From Pseudodesulfovibrio sp. (GTDB taxonomy: Bacteria > Desulfobacterota > Desulfovibrionia > Desulfovibrionales > Desulfovibrionaceae), in the NCBI GenBank assembly GCA_016744135.1, contig JADGEX010000002.1, positions 682,001 through 746,000 of the forward strand: a DNA stretch of 64,000 nt. Reading direction: 5' to 3'. A program made the translations under genes and the position numbers. Below the pieces are notes generated by a model, which was not told the DNA's origin, made no database searches, and was given only the letters and a program-made list of their open reading frames with translations. Shown piece by piece: positions 52,420 to 61,071 of this stretch. Position 1 is the stretch's first letter, and each line of letters opens with the position of its first letter.

Positions 52420-52466
52420 AAAATCTCCTCAATGCACGTTGTGACGTTGGGGAGGTTTTTATTTTT
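52420..52466 (+). terminator. Terminator after the conserved hypothetical gene
   Basis: CTCCTCAA (52425-52432) pairs with TTGGGGAG (52447-52454, one G-T pair) around an inner CACG/CGT(G) element, followed by TTTTTATTTTTT. Confidence 0.75.
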
Positions 52467-52484
52467 TAGATCGCTATGAGATTT

Positions 52485-52548
52485 CAAAGGGGGTTGCCCT
52501 TTGGCAGGTCCAGGACAAAGTTTAGGTCTCCCCGAAGGGGGGCTTCGC
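52485..52548. repeat. Two-hairpin intergenic element after cyuA
   Basis: CAAAGGG/CCCTTTG (52485-52503) and CCCC-GAA-GGGG (52530-52540) flank the word GGACAAAGTTTAGG. The element ends just past the cyuA stop on the minus strand. It has the look of a dispersed intergenic repeat of this lineage, but no second copy is in the window. AAAGTTTAGG also occurs in the ahbC repeat at 18731. Confidence 0.4.
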
Positions 52549-52553
52549 ATAGG

Positions 52554-53870
52554 TTATACGTCGCTGAACTGTTTCTCCAGCATGATGGCCAAAATGGTTT
52601 TGTCGGTTTGGATCATGCCGTCCACGGCCAACGTGCCGACGTTGCGCATGGTGTCCTCGGGCGATTGACCTATGATGCCGTCCGTGTGGTGTACGTTGAC
52701 ACCTTGGAGCGAAAATAAAGCGGCTTGAACAGCTGTGCCGGCGGCCGTGGCGAGCTTGAGTGCGCACCCGGTTTTGGCTCCGTCGCAGATGATGCCTGCC
52801 AAGTCTTCAAGGAGATTTTTGATAGCCCCGGCAATATGCTTTGCGTCTCCGCCGAGAAGGAATGTGATACCTGCGGTTGCTCCGGCCCCTGCGGCTACAG
52901 AACAGCCACAGATGGCGGATAACCGGCCTGTATGTGCTTTGACGTAGGCCGTAATGATATGGGAGAGGGCAATGGCTTCCAGTACAGATTTGATCTCAAT
53001 GTCGTCCACGTAATCCTTGATGGCCCAAATGGGCAGGATGGCGGTCAAGCCGTGGTTGCCGGAACCGGCAGAACTCATGGCAGGCAATGGTGCGCCGGAC
53101 ATACGAGCGTCGGCAGCGCCGGAAGCGAGAATACGTGCTGCCAGCATCATGTCTTTTTTAATGAGTCCTTGACGCACAAGGCGTTCCAGGGTTTTTCCCA
53201 CGCCGAGGCCGAGACCATACTTGAGGCCTTGTTCGGCCAGACGCATGTTGACGTCCACGCCTTCCTGTAGAAATGCGAAGTCGTCATCATCCAACTGGTC
53301 GGTCATGGCGATGAGGTCATTGAGAGACAGACTCTTGAGCCATTCTTCCATGGCGGCCACGGGCGATGGAGTGCCTTCGGGGCGAACCTCGATAAGCGGG
53401 CTTTCAACGGGGGAGCCGTTGAGGGTTAGCGACGTGATGTTGTCGTGTAATCCTTCAATAACGGATTCGGCAACGTTGTTGCCGGATATCACCTTGGTGC
53501 GAATGAGTAACCCCTGCTGGTCTCTGAGCAGCGTAACGGTCACCTTGTTGTCGGCAATGGCTTTTTTTGCATCGGCCACGAATTCGTCGTTAATCGGTTG
53601 CAGTACTTCCAGACGCAGAGCGGGGTCGCCGCCGACAGCGCCGAGAGCTGCTGCCATATCCAGACCGGAGAGACCTTTGGCTCCCGGGATGGAAACGGCC
53701 AGACCGTTTTTATATACATTGGGGTCCACGGCGATTTCGAGGGAATCAAAATCCTTGGACGGAAGCAGGGACATGGCAGAGGCCGCGCCAAGAGCAATGG
53801 CGACCGGTTCGGTACAGCCAAGGGCTGGCGCGACTTGAATGCTGAGAACGTCTTTAACCGTGAATTTCAT
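52554..53870 (-). CDS. cyuA: L-cysteine desulfidase-like protein (UPF0597/CyuA)
   Basis: A 438-residue protein of the serine-dehydratase-alpha/UPF0597 family. CyuA releases sulfide, ammonia and pyruvate from cysteine with a [4Fe-4S] cluster. Conserved cysteines are seen in APALGCTEPVAIALG (Cys19), SAICGCSVAAGAGATAG, and IICDGAKTGCALKLATAAG. SSAGSGNHGLTAILPI is also typical. It follows the 173-residue Cys-motif gene by 5 bases, so both are one operon. In a sulfate-reducing type of cell it would serve cysteine catabolism or detoxification. Confidence 0.88.
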   Translation of the reverse strand: MKFTVKDVLSIQVAPALGCTEPVAIALGAASAMSLLPSKDFDSLEIAVDPNVYKNGLAVSIPGAKGLSGLDMAAALGAVGGDPALRLEVLQPINDEFVADAKKAIADNKVTVTLLRDQQGLLIRTKVISGNNVAESVIEGLHDNITSLTLNGSPVESPLIEVRPEGTPSPVAAMEEWLKSLSLNDLIAMTDQLDDDDFAFLQEGVDVNMRLAEQGLKYGLGLGVGKTLERLVRQGLIKKDMMLAARILASGAADARMSGAPLPAMSSAGSGNHGLTAILPIWAIKDYVDDIEIKSVLEAIALSHIITAYVKAHTGRLSAICGCSVAAGAGATAGITFLLGGDAKHIAGAIKNLLEDLAGIICDGAKTGCALKLATAAGTAVQAALFSLQGVNVHHTDGIIGQSPEDTMRNVGTLAVDGMIQTDKTILAIMLEKQFSDV

Positions 53871-53875
53871 GACTT

Positions 53876-54397
53876 CTACTTTTTTACAGTGCTTTTGGGA
53901 CAGGTGTCGCTCATGTAGCAGACTTCACATCCACCTGCATATGGGTAAGGAGTGAGAACGGCATATTTACGATTGACGGTGCCTTCATCATTCCAGGTCA
54001 GACCAAGTTCCTTGAATGCGCCGAGAACGCCTTCGCCCGGACGGGGCAACGGGGCACATTTGCCAGTCTGTAATTCGGGGATGAATCCTTGAGCGGAACT
54101 CATGACCATGGTGATGGCCAGTGCATGAAAGAGAAGGCCGTGTGTGGGGGAATCCTGCCAGATTCCTTCGATGTTATCTTCTACCGCTTCATCGAGAAAA
54201 ATGAGAATGAATTTGCCTTCTCCTTCAGCGTTGGACAATTCGTACGCCTTGAGGCTCTCTGTGGCCCATTTGTCCCAGAAGGTTTCGAAATCTTCAAGGA
54301 GGTCGCCTTCGATGCGGGTTTCTCCCGCCACTTCCATGAAATACATCATGTCGAATTCCGGCTGTGGGGTCAGGGGCTTTATGTCGAATTTGGGCAT
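53876..54397 (-). CDS. Conserved protein with C-terminal Cys motif, partner of cyuA
   Basis: A 173-residue soluble acidic protein of unknown family. The N-terminal part (KFDIKPLTPQPEFDMMYFMEVAGETRIEGD) and the middle (LLFHALAITMVMSSAQGFIPELQTGKCAPLPRPG) are unfamiliar. The C-terminus has CEVCYMSDTCPKS, a cysteine trio that could bind a metal or cluster. AGGAG lies 7 bases before the ATG, and cyuA follows after 5 bases. Working with the iron-sulfur enzyme CyuA is a guess from this linkage. Confidence 0.72.
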   Translation of the reverse strand: MPKFDIKPLTPQPEFDMMYFMEVAGETRIEGDLLEDFETFWDKWATESLKAYELSNAEGEGKFILIFLDEAVEDNIEGIWQDSPTHGLLFHALAITMVMSSAQGFIPELQTGKCAPLPRPGEGVLGAFKELGLTWNDEGTVNRKYAVLTPYPYAGGCEVCYMSDTCPKSTVKK

Positions 54398-54584
54398 GTA
54401 TCTTCTCCTGAAAAGGTATCGTTGTTGTGAGGAGGCTCTGATTACCTCTTTTCTCGATTCCTCTCAAGTTTTACGACTATGCGTTGCACTTGGGAGGTAA
54501 GTCGGGTTATATATCAATCAACTTGAAGTATATACGGCGCATGCTTTGTCAACACCTCATGAAAACGCGAACACTGGAGATTGA

Positions 54585-56336
54585 ATGCCTGCAGAACGAG
54601 GTGAACCGCTCTTTCAGAAGTTGAAAAGACCGAATATCAGGTATCTCCTTCTCGCCATACTCATTGGCGTACTCGCCGGGTACGGCGCAGTCCTTTTTAA
54701 GTTCGTCCTCAAATTCATGCAATGGGTGTTTTATCAGGACACCAATGATTTCATGACCTTTGCCAAGACTATTCCGGTTTGGGTGAAAATTGTCATGCCT
54801 GCCGCGGGTGGCTTAGTGGTCGGGCTTGTCGTTACCAATTTTGCGGCAGAGGCAAAGGGCCACGGGGTGCCTGAAGTCATGCAGGCTATCGCTCTTCGGG
54901 GCGGACGTATTCGAAAGAGGGTCGCAGCGGCCAAGATTTTTGCGTCAGCCGTGACCATTGGTTCAGGTGGCTCTGTGGGCCGAGAAGGTCCCATGGTGCA
55001 GATCGGCGCGTCCATCGGGTCTTCTATTGGGCAGATGTTCAAGACACCCAGTGTGCATATGAAAACCATGGTTGGATGTGGTGCGGCAGCCGGTATTGCG
55101 GCGACCTTTAATGCGCCCATTGCTGGTGTGTTGTTCGCTCTTGAAATTATTATTGGCGATTTTGGGGTTATGCAGTTTTCCCCAGTGGTTTTGTCATCGG
55201 TCACGGCCACGGCCATTTCCAGATATTATTTTGGTGATTTTCCTCATTTCGACATCCCGGAATATTCCATTGTTACTTTGTGGGAATATTTGTTTTATCC
55301 CGTGCTCGGTGTTGTTTCGGGGCTTGTTGGTTTGTCGTTCACCAAAATTTTATATTGGTTTGAGGATGGGTTCGACGCCATAGCCATTCCCGAGTGGATT
55401 AAGCCTGCTATCGGCGGTGCATTGCTCGGCGTTGTCTTCGCCGTATTTCCGCAGGTTTTTGGCGTCGGATATGGGGCCATGAATGTGGCGCTGGTCAATC
55501 AGATGGAATTTCAACTCCTGTTTGTTTTGATTTTTGTGAAGATACTAGCTTCATCAATTACATTAGGATCAGGCGGATCGGGTGGTATCTTCGCACCATC
55601 ATTGTTTCTTGGGTGCATGACCGGCGGGGCCTTTGGATTCGTGGTTCATTTTTTGTTTCCGGCACATACGGCCATGCCCGGCGCGTACGCTCTTGTTGCC
55701 ATGGGCGGTGTTGTGGCTGGAACAACCTATGCGCCCATTACCGCTATTTTGATTATTTTCGAGATGACTTCGGATTATTCGATCATCCTTCCGCTTATGC
55801 TGACCTGTATTACGGCCACAGTTATGAATTCCACTATTGAGCGGGCGTCTATCTATACGACCAAGTTGCTTCGGCGTGGTATCGATATCGAGGCTGGTCG
55901 AGAACGACACCTTCTCGACCATATTGTGGTGAAAGAGGTCATGACGCATGAGTTTGTGACCATTCCGGCGTCGGCTCCCTTGTCTCAGATCATCTGGACC
56001 TTCAAGACCGAGAATGCTCCCTATCTGCATGTCGTGGATGGCGAAGGGCGATTGACTGGTATTATTTCCTTCCGTGATATTCGGGCGGTCCTGAATGAAG
56101 AGGGGTTGCTTGAATTGATCATCGCCCATGATCTCGCTACCCGTGATTTGGTCACTGTGACCACGGACGATACATTGCAGGAAGCCTTGGACAAGATCAC
56201 GGACAGAGGGGTGTCTCAGGTGCCTGTGTTGACTTCTGGCAGGGAGCAGAGGTTGGCCGGAACGCTGACTGAATCGGCGATCAACGGAGCCTATAATTCT
56301 GCCATCGTCAAAGCAGAGCTTGCCGGGGGACGCTAA
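54585..56336 (+). CDS. ClC-family chloride channel/exchanger with CBS domains
   Basis: A 583-residue membrane protein. The ClC core (about residues 20-430) has the ion-path motifs GSGGSVGREGPMVQIGA, with the gating Glu in REGP, and GSGGSGGIFAPSLFLG. Two CBS domains follow (about 445-575: VMTHEFVTIPASAPLSQIIW and DLATRDLVTVTTDDTLQEALD), which may sense nucleotides. It transports chloride or other anions, probably as an H+ antiporter given the gating Glu. GGAG lies 5 bases before the ATG; the gap to the leftward operon behind it is 187 bases. Confidence 0.94.
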   Translation: MPAERGEPLFQKLKRPNIRYLLLAILIGVLAGYGAVLFKFVLKFMQWVFYQDTNDFMTFAKTIPVWVKIVMPAAGGLVVGLVVTNFAAEAKGHGVPEVMQAIALRGGRIRKRVAAAKIFASAVTIGSGGSVGREGPMVQIGASIGSSIGQMFKTPSVHMKTMVGCGAAAGIAATFNAPIAGVLFALEIIIGDFGVMQFSPVVLSSVTATAISRYYFGDFPHFDIPEYSIVTLWEYLFYPVLGVVSGLVGLSFTKILYWFEDGFDAIAIPEWIKPAIGGALLGVVFAVFPQVFGVGYGAMNVALVNQMEFQLLFVLIFVKILASSITLGSGGSGGIFAPSLFLGCMTGGAFGFVVHFLFPAHTAMPGAYALVAMGGVVAGTTYAPITAILIIFEMTSDYSIILPLMLTCITATVMNSTIERASIYTTKLLRRGIDIEAGRERHLLDHIVVKEVMTHEFVTIPASAPLSQIIWTFKTENAPYLHVVDGEGRLTGIISFRDIRAVLNEEGLLELIIAHDLATRDLVTVTTDDTLQEALDKITDRGVSQVPVLTSGREQRLAGTLTESAINGAYNSAIVKAELAGGR

Positions 56337-56424
56337 TCCGGTTTTCATTGAGAGGCAAAAGGGTTTGTGCTAAATCCCGGTCATCGGCCGTGCTGGTCGA
56401 AATGATTTTCGAGGAATGACGAAT

Positions 56425-56946
56425 ATGAGTGAGATCAGGATATCCGTGACTCTGTCCCTGGATGAAAAACATCCCGAGGACGGTTATATTGACTTCAATC
56501 TGTCTGTGGACGGGCAGTATCTGCATGAGGTTGGCGTCTATATCGACCCTGTGAATTTGGTCACCTCAGCCTCTATTTCCGGTGAGTTTTTCATCTACAC
56601 CTGCGACTGTGGCAACCCTGCCTGTCAGGGCATTGAAGAAGGCGTCAATGTCTCCCATACTCCGGAAACAGTTGTTTGGCGGCTCAAGAATCCTATTTCC
56701 TGGCCCCCTGACGAATCTAGACCGGAATGGGCACACGATGCGGAGTTTGTTTTTCCGAAAGATATGTATCTTCAACAGATTTCCATTGCGTTGGATCATG
56801 CAAAGCGATTGGCGCGAGGCTTCAATCTTTCCGGCAAACTCTGGGTTGGTCCAGATTTGACTATTGAAGCATTGATGGCTCTGGAAGTTCCCCAGCAAGA
56901 GAGCGAATTCTTTGCCATTGAGCCGGAAGGTCGCGCTGTTCACTAA
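56425..56946 (+). CDS. Conserved hypothetical protein with CxCxxxxC motif
   Basis: A 173-residue soluble protein with no recognised family. It has a beta-rich start (SEIRISVTLSLDEKHPEDGYIDFNLSV) and the motif CDCGNPACQG near residue 60, which could hold a metal. The second half is rich in Pro/Trp/Glu (NPISWPPDESRPEWAHDAE). The ATG at 56425 is preferred over 56416 because GAGGA lies about 9 bases before it. It lies 88 bases after the ClC gene on the same strand. Confidence 0.7.
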   Translation: MSEIRISVTLSLDEKHPEDGYIDFNLSVDGQYLHEVGVYIDPVNLVTSASISGEFFIYTCDCGNPACQGIEEGVNVSHTPETVVWRLKNPISWPPDESRPEWAHDAEFVFPKDMYLQQISIALDHAKRLARGFNLSGKLWVGPDLTIEALMALEVPQQESEFFAIEPEGRAVH

Positions 56947-57026
56947 AGATTTGCCTTCGGTCTAAAAGTTCACTATAGTTTTCATACTTGCTCAGGCTGC
57001 TTTTCCGGAACCCCGGAGGAGCAGAT

Positions 57027-57122
57027 ATGTCTGTTTATATCCCCAATCAGAGTCGTTCAGTTCGTGCTCGCTTTTTGCGTGCACCGCCTTTTTGCGTGGT
57101 GCTGCGGGGGGCGCGGCATTGA
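57027..57122 (+). CDS. Candidate 31-residue Arg-rich small protein
   Basis: An ATG at 57027 preceded by GGAGGAGCAGAT, a near-ideal ribosome-binding site at 6-8 bases, opens a 31-codon frame ending in TGA at 57120-57122. The peptide begins MSVYIPNQSRSVRARFLRAP and has six Arg and one Cys in 31 residues. It may be a real small protein or a leader peptide for the downstream membrane protein at 57213. Coding use cannot be judged at this length. Confidence 0.4.
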   Translation: MSVYIPNQSRSVRARFLRAPPFCVVLRGARH

Positions 57123-57212
57123 CTTTTGACAGTGTCAGGGCTTGGGTCGTCTTTGCGACCCGCGGGAGGAGTGCCTGGTTTCGCAGTATCTTTTACGAAA
57201 CAGGTTACACCT

Positions 57213-57761
57213 ATGTTGTATGTACCAATCAAAATCTATCCTAATCGGCGGAGTGTCCGAGGGTGCATCGTGTGTGCAGCCTTGTGGCTGGGACTGGCCT
57301 TGGCCGGATTCCATTTCATTAACGTTATTGATGCGAAAGTGGCGGTATATTCTCTCTGTATGGTGGGATTCGCGGTGTGCGTGATTAATGGTATCGCAGC
57401 CATGACACATCAGCCCATGATCAAGATACTCGATGACCGTTTCTCGGTGTATACGCCTTTTGGTTACGCCATGATCCGGTTTGGAGAAGTCTTGATTTTT
57501 AAGCGAGGGCGGGTGCCTTTTATGGGAACGTTGCGCGTGGAAATCAATAAATCCGCGCGTGCTAAATTCCCTTCGGCGTTCGGTAAACTCTTGTATTCCG
57601 TGGTGGGGTTACGATTCACCAATACGGTGTCCATTCCGGGCTTCATGCTTGGGGCAAATCCGGAGTCTGTTGTCCAAATGTTGGAGAAGCGTCGGTTGGC
57701 CGCAATTCGATTGGAAGCCATCGGCGATTATAACCCCACGGCATTGACATCAGTCGTCTGA
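57213..57761 (+). CDS. Membrane protein of the STM3941-like type, unknown
   Basis: A 182-residue protein with two adjacent N-terminal membrane helices (about residues 15-35 and 40-60, CIVCAALWLGLALAGFHF and VYSLCMVGFAVCVINGI). A cytosolic PH-like region of basic and beta character follows (IKILDDRFSVYTPFGYAMIRFGEVLIFKRG). The pattern resembles STM3941-type proteins. A TTG or GTG start further upstream is possible, but the ATG at 57213 places the helices normally. A hairpin GTTTCG/CGAAAC lies just before the ATG and might hide its site. Confidence 0.68.
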   Translation: MLYVPIKIYPNRRSVRGCIVCAALWLGLALAGFHFINVIDAKVAVYSLCMVGFAVCVINGIAAMTHQPMIKILDDRFSVYTPFGYAMIRFGEVLIFKRGRVPFMGTLRVEINKSARAKFPSAFGKLLYSVVGLRFTNTVSIPGFMLGANPESVVQMLEKRRLAAIRLEAIGDYNPTALTSVV

Positions 57762-57772
57762 TTACAATGAAA

Positions 57773-57816
57773 AACCGGGAAACCCTTTGTTACAGGGCTT
57801 CCCGGTTCTATTTTTG
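57773..57816. terminator. Bidirectional terminator between the membrane-protein gene and yhcH
   Basis: Stem AACCGGGAAACCCT (57773-57786) with AGGGCTTCCCGGTT (57794-57807; one mismatch), with A-run before and T-run after. It serves convergent genes on both sides. Confidence 0.85.
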
Positions 57817-57831
57817 TTGTCGTCAAACGTT

Positions 57832-58278
57832 CTAAATCTCAATCTTGACGATGACCTTGTGCAGTATACCGTCAGAAATCGTGGGCAGGTGTGCGTCTTC
57901 CGGGAAGAAGATGGCAAACATGCCGGGTGTGACATCTGCACAGACTGTGGGAGCGTCTTCGTAAAAAGCCAGATCCTTGGCATCATCAGATTCTTTGGTT
58001 TTCGGGCCGAGATCTTTACGAGCTTTCCATCCCATGGTGTCCACACCTTCAACTACATATTGAATGTCGATGTGGGTGTCGTGTGTCTCAATGGCAGCCT
58101 CGGCAGCCTTGCGGCCCGGGCCTTTTGCAACCCATGCGTAGGAGGCGTCGCCGTCGATGTCATGACGTCCTTCGGGCAGGGAGGCCAAATCTTCCCGGCG
58201 TAACAGGGCAAACGCCGCTGCAAAGGCCGGATGAAGGTTAGCGTAGAGGTCCGCGTTTTCCAGTGTATCCAGAATCAT
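57832..58278 (-). CDS. YhcH/YjgK/YiaL-family (DUF386) protein
   Basis: A 148-residue cupin-like protein. Family features are EGRHDIDGDASYAWVAKGPGRKAAEAAIETHDTHIDIQYVVEG and FAIFFPEDAHLPTISDG, with metal-binding His residues in THDTHIDIQ and EDAHLP. Members include sialic-acid utilisation NanQ/YhcH (anomerase role) and the beta-galactosidase beta subunit EbgC. The start overlaps the lpd stop by four bases (ATGA), with AAGGA upstream, so it is the last gene of the glycine-cleavage run; a link to glycine metabolism is not evident. Confidence 0.88.
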   Translation of the reverse strand: MILDTLENADLYANLHPAFAAAFALLRREDLASLPEGRHDIDGDASYAWVAKGPGRKAAEAAIETHDTHIDIQYVVEGVDTMGWKARKDLGPKTKESDDAKDLAFYEDAPTVCADVTPGMFAIFFPEDAHLPTISDGILHKVIVKIEI

Positions 58279-59639
58279 TGTATATCCTTTCGTTCTGCCT
58301 TGAGAGCCATGAGCAGCGCTTCGTCTAGAGATGGGTGTGAGAAGATGATGGAATGTATGTCTTCGGCAGTCCAGCCTTGCTGGATGATCATGGTTGCCGC
58401 CGTGGTCAGTCGGGAGACTTCATGGCCGACAGCGGTGATACCGACGACCTTGCCGCCTGACCAGACTACTTTGACGAACCCCTGAGTGAAGGCGTGGGCC
58501 TGTGCCATGGGATTGGCAGCCAACTGGGCACGAGAGGTCTGGCAGGTGTCGAAATCGGTCAGGAAGGCCTCATTTTCCATGGCACCTACACGCATGGCTT
58601 CGGGGGCGCCGTATAAGACACTTGGCACCGGGCCGGATGTGTAGGGCGTGTCGATTTTACCAGCAGCGTGTGCGGCGACATAATGCGCCTGATGCGCGGC
58701 TGCGTGGGCCAACTGAATCTGGCCGTTGGCATCACCTATGGCGTAGATGTTTGGTGCGGCAATGAAATGCTCGTCCACCTGAATCTGGTTGAACTGCAAC
58801 GTAATGCTTGCTTCTTCAAGGCCGATATCTTGTGTGACGGGACCTCGTCCGACAGCAACCAAAGCCTTGTCAGCCGTGATTTGTTCGCCGGATTCCAAGG
58901 TAAGCAAAGCTTTGCCGTCCACGGTGCGCACACCGGAAACACGTTTTTCCAGCAAGATGTCCCACTTCCACCGTTTGAAGGTGGAACGCAGTGCTTTTGA
59001 GACTTCCGGGTCTTCCAACGGAGCAACGCGATCCATGGCATCCACCACGGTGATTTTCGCGCCGAATCGGTGGGCGACTTGAGCCATTTCCAATCCGATG
59101 AAGCCAGCGCCAACCACGATGAGAGATTCGGGCATGGTTTCCATGGAAAGAAACATGTCTGAGTCCAGTACGCAGTCATTGTCTGGTTCAAGGCCCGGAA
59201 AGAAGATGGGCTTTGAACCGGTTGCGACAACCAGTTTCTTATATTCAATCTTTTGCTCGCCATCGGCTGTTGCGATAGAGACGGTGCCTTCACCGGACAG
59301 CGAACCAAGTCCTTTGACAAGGTCGATACCGAGCTTTTTGAGCTGCATGTCCATGGCTTTGCGTGTGCCGGTCAGGTGTTTTTGCACCCGGCTCTGCAAC
59401 GCGGCGAAATCGATATGTACTTCGCCAGTCGCAATTTTCATCTTAGCCTGATTATGCAGTTCCTCGATGGAAGAAGTCGCGCCGAGCCAGAGTTTGGTCG
59501 GGATACATCCCCGGTTCAGGCAGGTGCCTCCCAGGAAGTCCTTTTCCACCAGCGCGACCGAAAGTCCGAGACCGGCGGCTTCAACGGCGCAGTCAAACCC
59601 TCCGGGGCCTGAGCCGATTACCACGAGATCATAAGTCAT
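58275..59639 (-). CDS. lpd: Dihydrolipoamide dehydrogenase (glycine-cleavage L protein)
   Basis: A 454-residue flavin disulfide reductase. The FAD motif is VVIGSGPGGFDCA (about 7-19), and the redox disulfide is C40-LNRG-C45 in GGTCLNRGCIPTK. The NAD motif is VVGAGFIGLEMAQVAHRFG. The C-terminal His-Glu pair region (VGHEVSRLTTAATMIIQQG then HSHPS-like FSHPSLDEAL) is also present. It reoxidises the lipoyl arm of GcvH. The ATG at 59639 has GGAG 7 bases upstream and overlaps the gcvPB stop by 11 bases. Confidence 0.93.
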   Translation of the reverse strand: MTYDLVVIGSGPGGFDCAVEAAGLGLSVALVEKDFLGGTCLNRGCIPTKLWLGATSSIEELHNQAKMKIATGEVHIDFAALQSRVQKHLTGTRKAMDMQLKKLGIDLVKGLGSLSGEGTVSIATADGEQKIEYKKLVVATGSKPIFFPGLEPDNDCVLDSDMFLSMETMPESLIVVGAGFIGLEMAQVAHRFGAKITVVDAMDRVAPLEDPEVSKALRSTFKRWKWDILLEKRVSGVRTVDGKALLTLESGEQITADKALVAVGRGPVTQDIGLEEASITLQFNQIQVDEHFIAAPNIYAIGDANGQIQLAHAAAHQAHYVAAHAAGKIDTPYTSGPVPSVLYGAPEAMRVGAMENEAFLTDFDTCQTSRAQLAANPMAQAHAFTQGFVKVVWSGGKVVGITAVGHEVSRLTTAATMIIQQGWTAEDIHSIIFSHPSLDEALLMALKAERKDIQ

Positions 59640-61071
59640 CAGTAAGCTCCATGGCGCGTGCGGCCGTGGTTTCATCCAGTCGGGCCACGGGCAGGGTCAC
59701 GGGTGCGGAGGTCAAGGCCTCGGGGTTGGTGTCTACCAGTTCAGCCAATTCGATGAGATCGTCGATGAATCCGTCAAGCGTTGCCTTGTTCTCGGTTTCA
59801 GTCGGTTCGATCATGATTGCTTCCGGCACGATGAGCGGGAAGTATATGGTCGGTGCGTGATGTCCTTTGTCGAGCAGCCCCTTGGCGAAGTCCAGAGCGC
59901 GAACGCCTTTCTTGGCCTGCGGGGACGCGCTGGCAACGAATTCATGCATGCAAATGCGGTCGTAGGGGACCTCGAAATGGTCGTCCAGACGTTTGCGCAT
60001 GTAGTTTGCGGCCAGCACTGCGTTTTCGGAGGCGCGGGTCAGGCCGACACCGCCAAGGCGCAGGATGTAGGCATATGCCTTCAGGTATACGCCAAAGTTG
60101 CCGTAAAACGGAGCGACGTAGCCGATGGATTTTGGATAATTGTAATCGAGGAAGAACTGGCCGTCCTCCTGCTTCGCCACGCGGGAGATGGGCAGGAAGG
60201 GAACCAGTCGTTCGGAGACGCCGACCGGACCGGAACCGGGACCGCCGCCGCCGTGCGGAGTAGCCATGGTTTTGTGCAGGTTCCAGTGAACGATGTCGAA
60301 ACCAACATCGCCCACGCGCATTTTGCCCATGATCGCGTTGAGGTTCGCTCCATCGTAGTAGAGGAGTGCGTCCACCTTTCTGAGCATCTTGACGATCTCG
60401 GGCAGGTGTTTTTCGAACAGTCCCAATGTGTTGGGACAGGTCATCATCATACCAGCCACTTCGTCGTCCAGTACTGCGGCCAGAGCTTCGGGATCAACAA
60501 TGCCGTCTTTGGATTCGATGGACACGATTTCGTAACCAGCGATGGTGGCGGATGCCGGATTTGTTCCGTGGGCGGAGTCGGGGATGATGATTTTTGTTTT
60601 CTTGTTGCCCTTGTCCTTGTGATAGGCGGCAATGAGCATGACACCTGTTAGCTCGCCGTGGGCGCCAGCCATGGGGTGCATGGTGTAGGCGGCCATGCCG
60701 GTGATTTCAGCCAGCATGTTTTCGGTTTCGTACATGACTTCAAGTGCGCCCTGACAGAGTCCGCCCGCGCCTTGCAACTGCGGTAGTACCGGATGCAGAC
60801 GGGTGAATCCGGGCATGGCGGCTACGACTTCCGTGAATTTGGGGTTGTACTTCATGGTACATGAACCCAAGGGATAGAAGTTGCCGTCCACGCCGTAGTT
60901 GCGTTGGGAGAGCTTGGTGAAGTGGCGAACCACATCCAGTTCACTGGCGGAAGGCAGGCCGATGTCGCCATCACGCAGTAGTTCTGAAGGAATGTATGCC
61001 TCTTCGGCAACGCCTTCGCAGGGCCAACATCCTTCGCGTCCGGCTACGGATTTTTCGAATATGGTTTTCAT
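59629..61071 (-). CDS. gcvPB: Glycine dehydrogenase (decarboxylating) subunit 2, GcvPB
   Basis: A 480-residue PLP enzyme subunit of the two-part glycine decarboxylase. It carries the PLP lysine in DIVHWNLHKTMATPHGGGGPGSGPVGV, along with NFYPLGSCTMKYNPKF, HPMAGAHGELTG and PDSAHGTNPASA. It pairs with GcvPA to take CO2 from glycine and load methylamine onto GcvH. The start overlaps the gcvPA stop by four bases. It is followed by lpd with an 11-base overlap. Confidence 0.96.
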   Translation of the reverse strand: MKTIFEKSVAGREGCWPCEGVAEEAYIPSELLRDGDIGLPSASELDVVRHFTKLSQRNYGVDGNFYPLGSCTMKYNPKFTEVVAAMPGFTRLHPVLPQLQGAGGLCQGALEVMYETENMLAEITGMAAYTMHPMAGAHGELTGVMLIAAYHKDKGNKKTKIIIPDSAHGTNPASATIAGYEIVSIESKDGIVDPEALAAVLDDEVAGMMMTCPNTLGLFEKHLPEIVKMLRKVDALLYYDGANLNAIMGKMRVGDVGFDIVHWNLHKTMATPHGGGGPGSGPVGVSERLVPFLPISRVAKQEDGQFFLDYNYPKSIGYVAPFYGNFGVYLKAYAYILRLGGVGLTRASENAVLAANYMRKRLDDHFEVPYDRICMHEFVASASPQAKKGVRALDFAKGLLDKGHHAPTIYFPLIVPEAIMIEPTETENKATLDGFIDDLIELAELVDTNPEALTSAPVTLPVARLDETTAARAMELTDDL

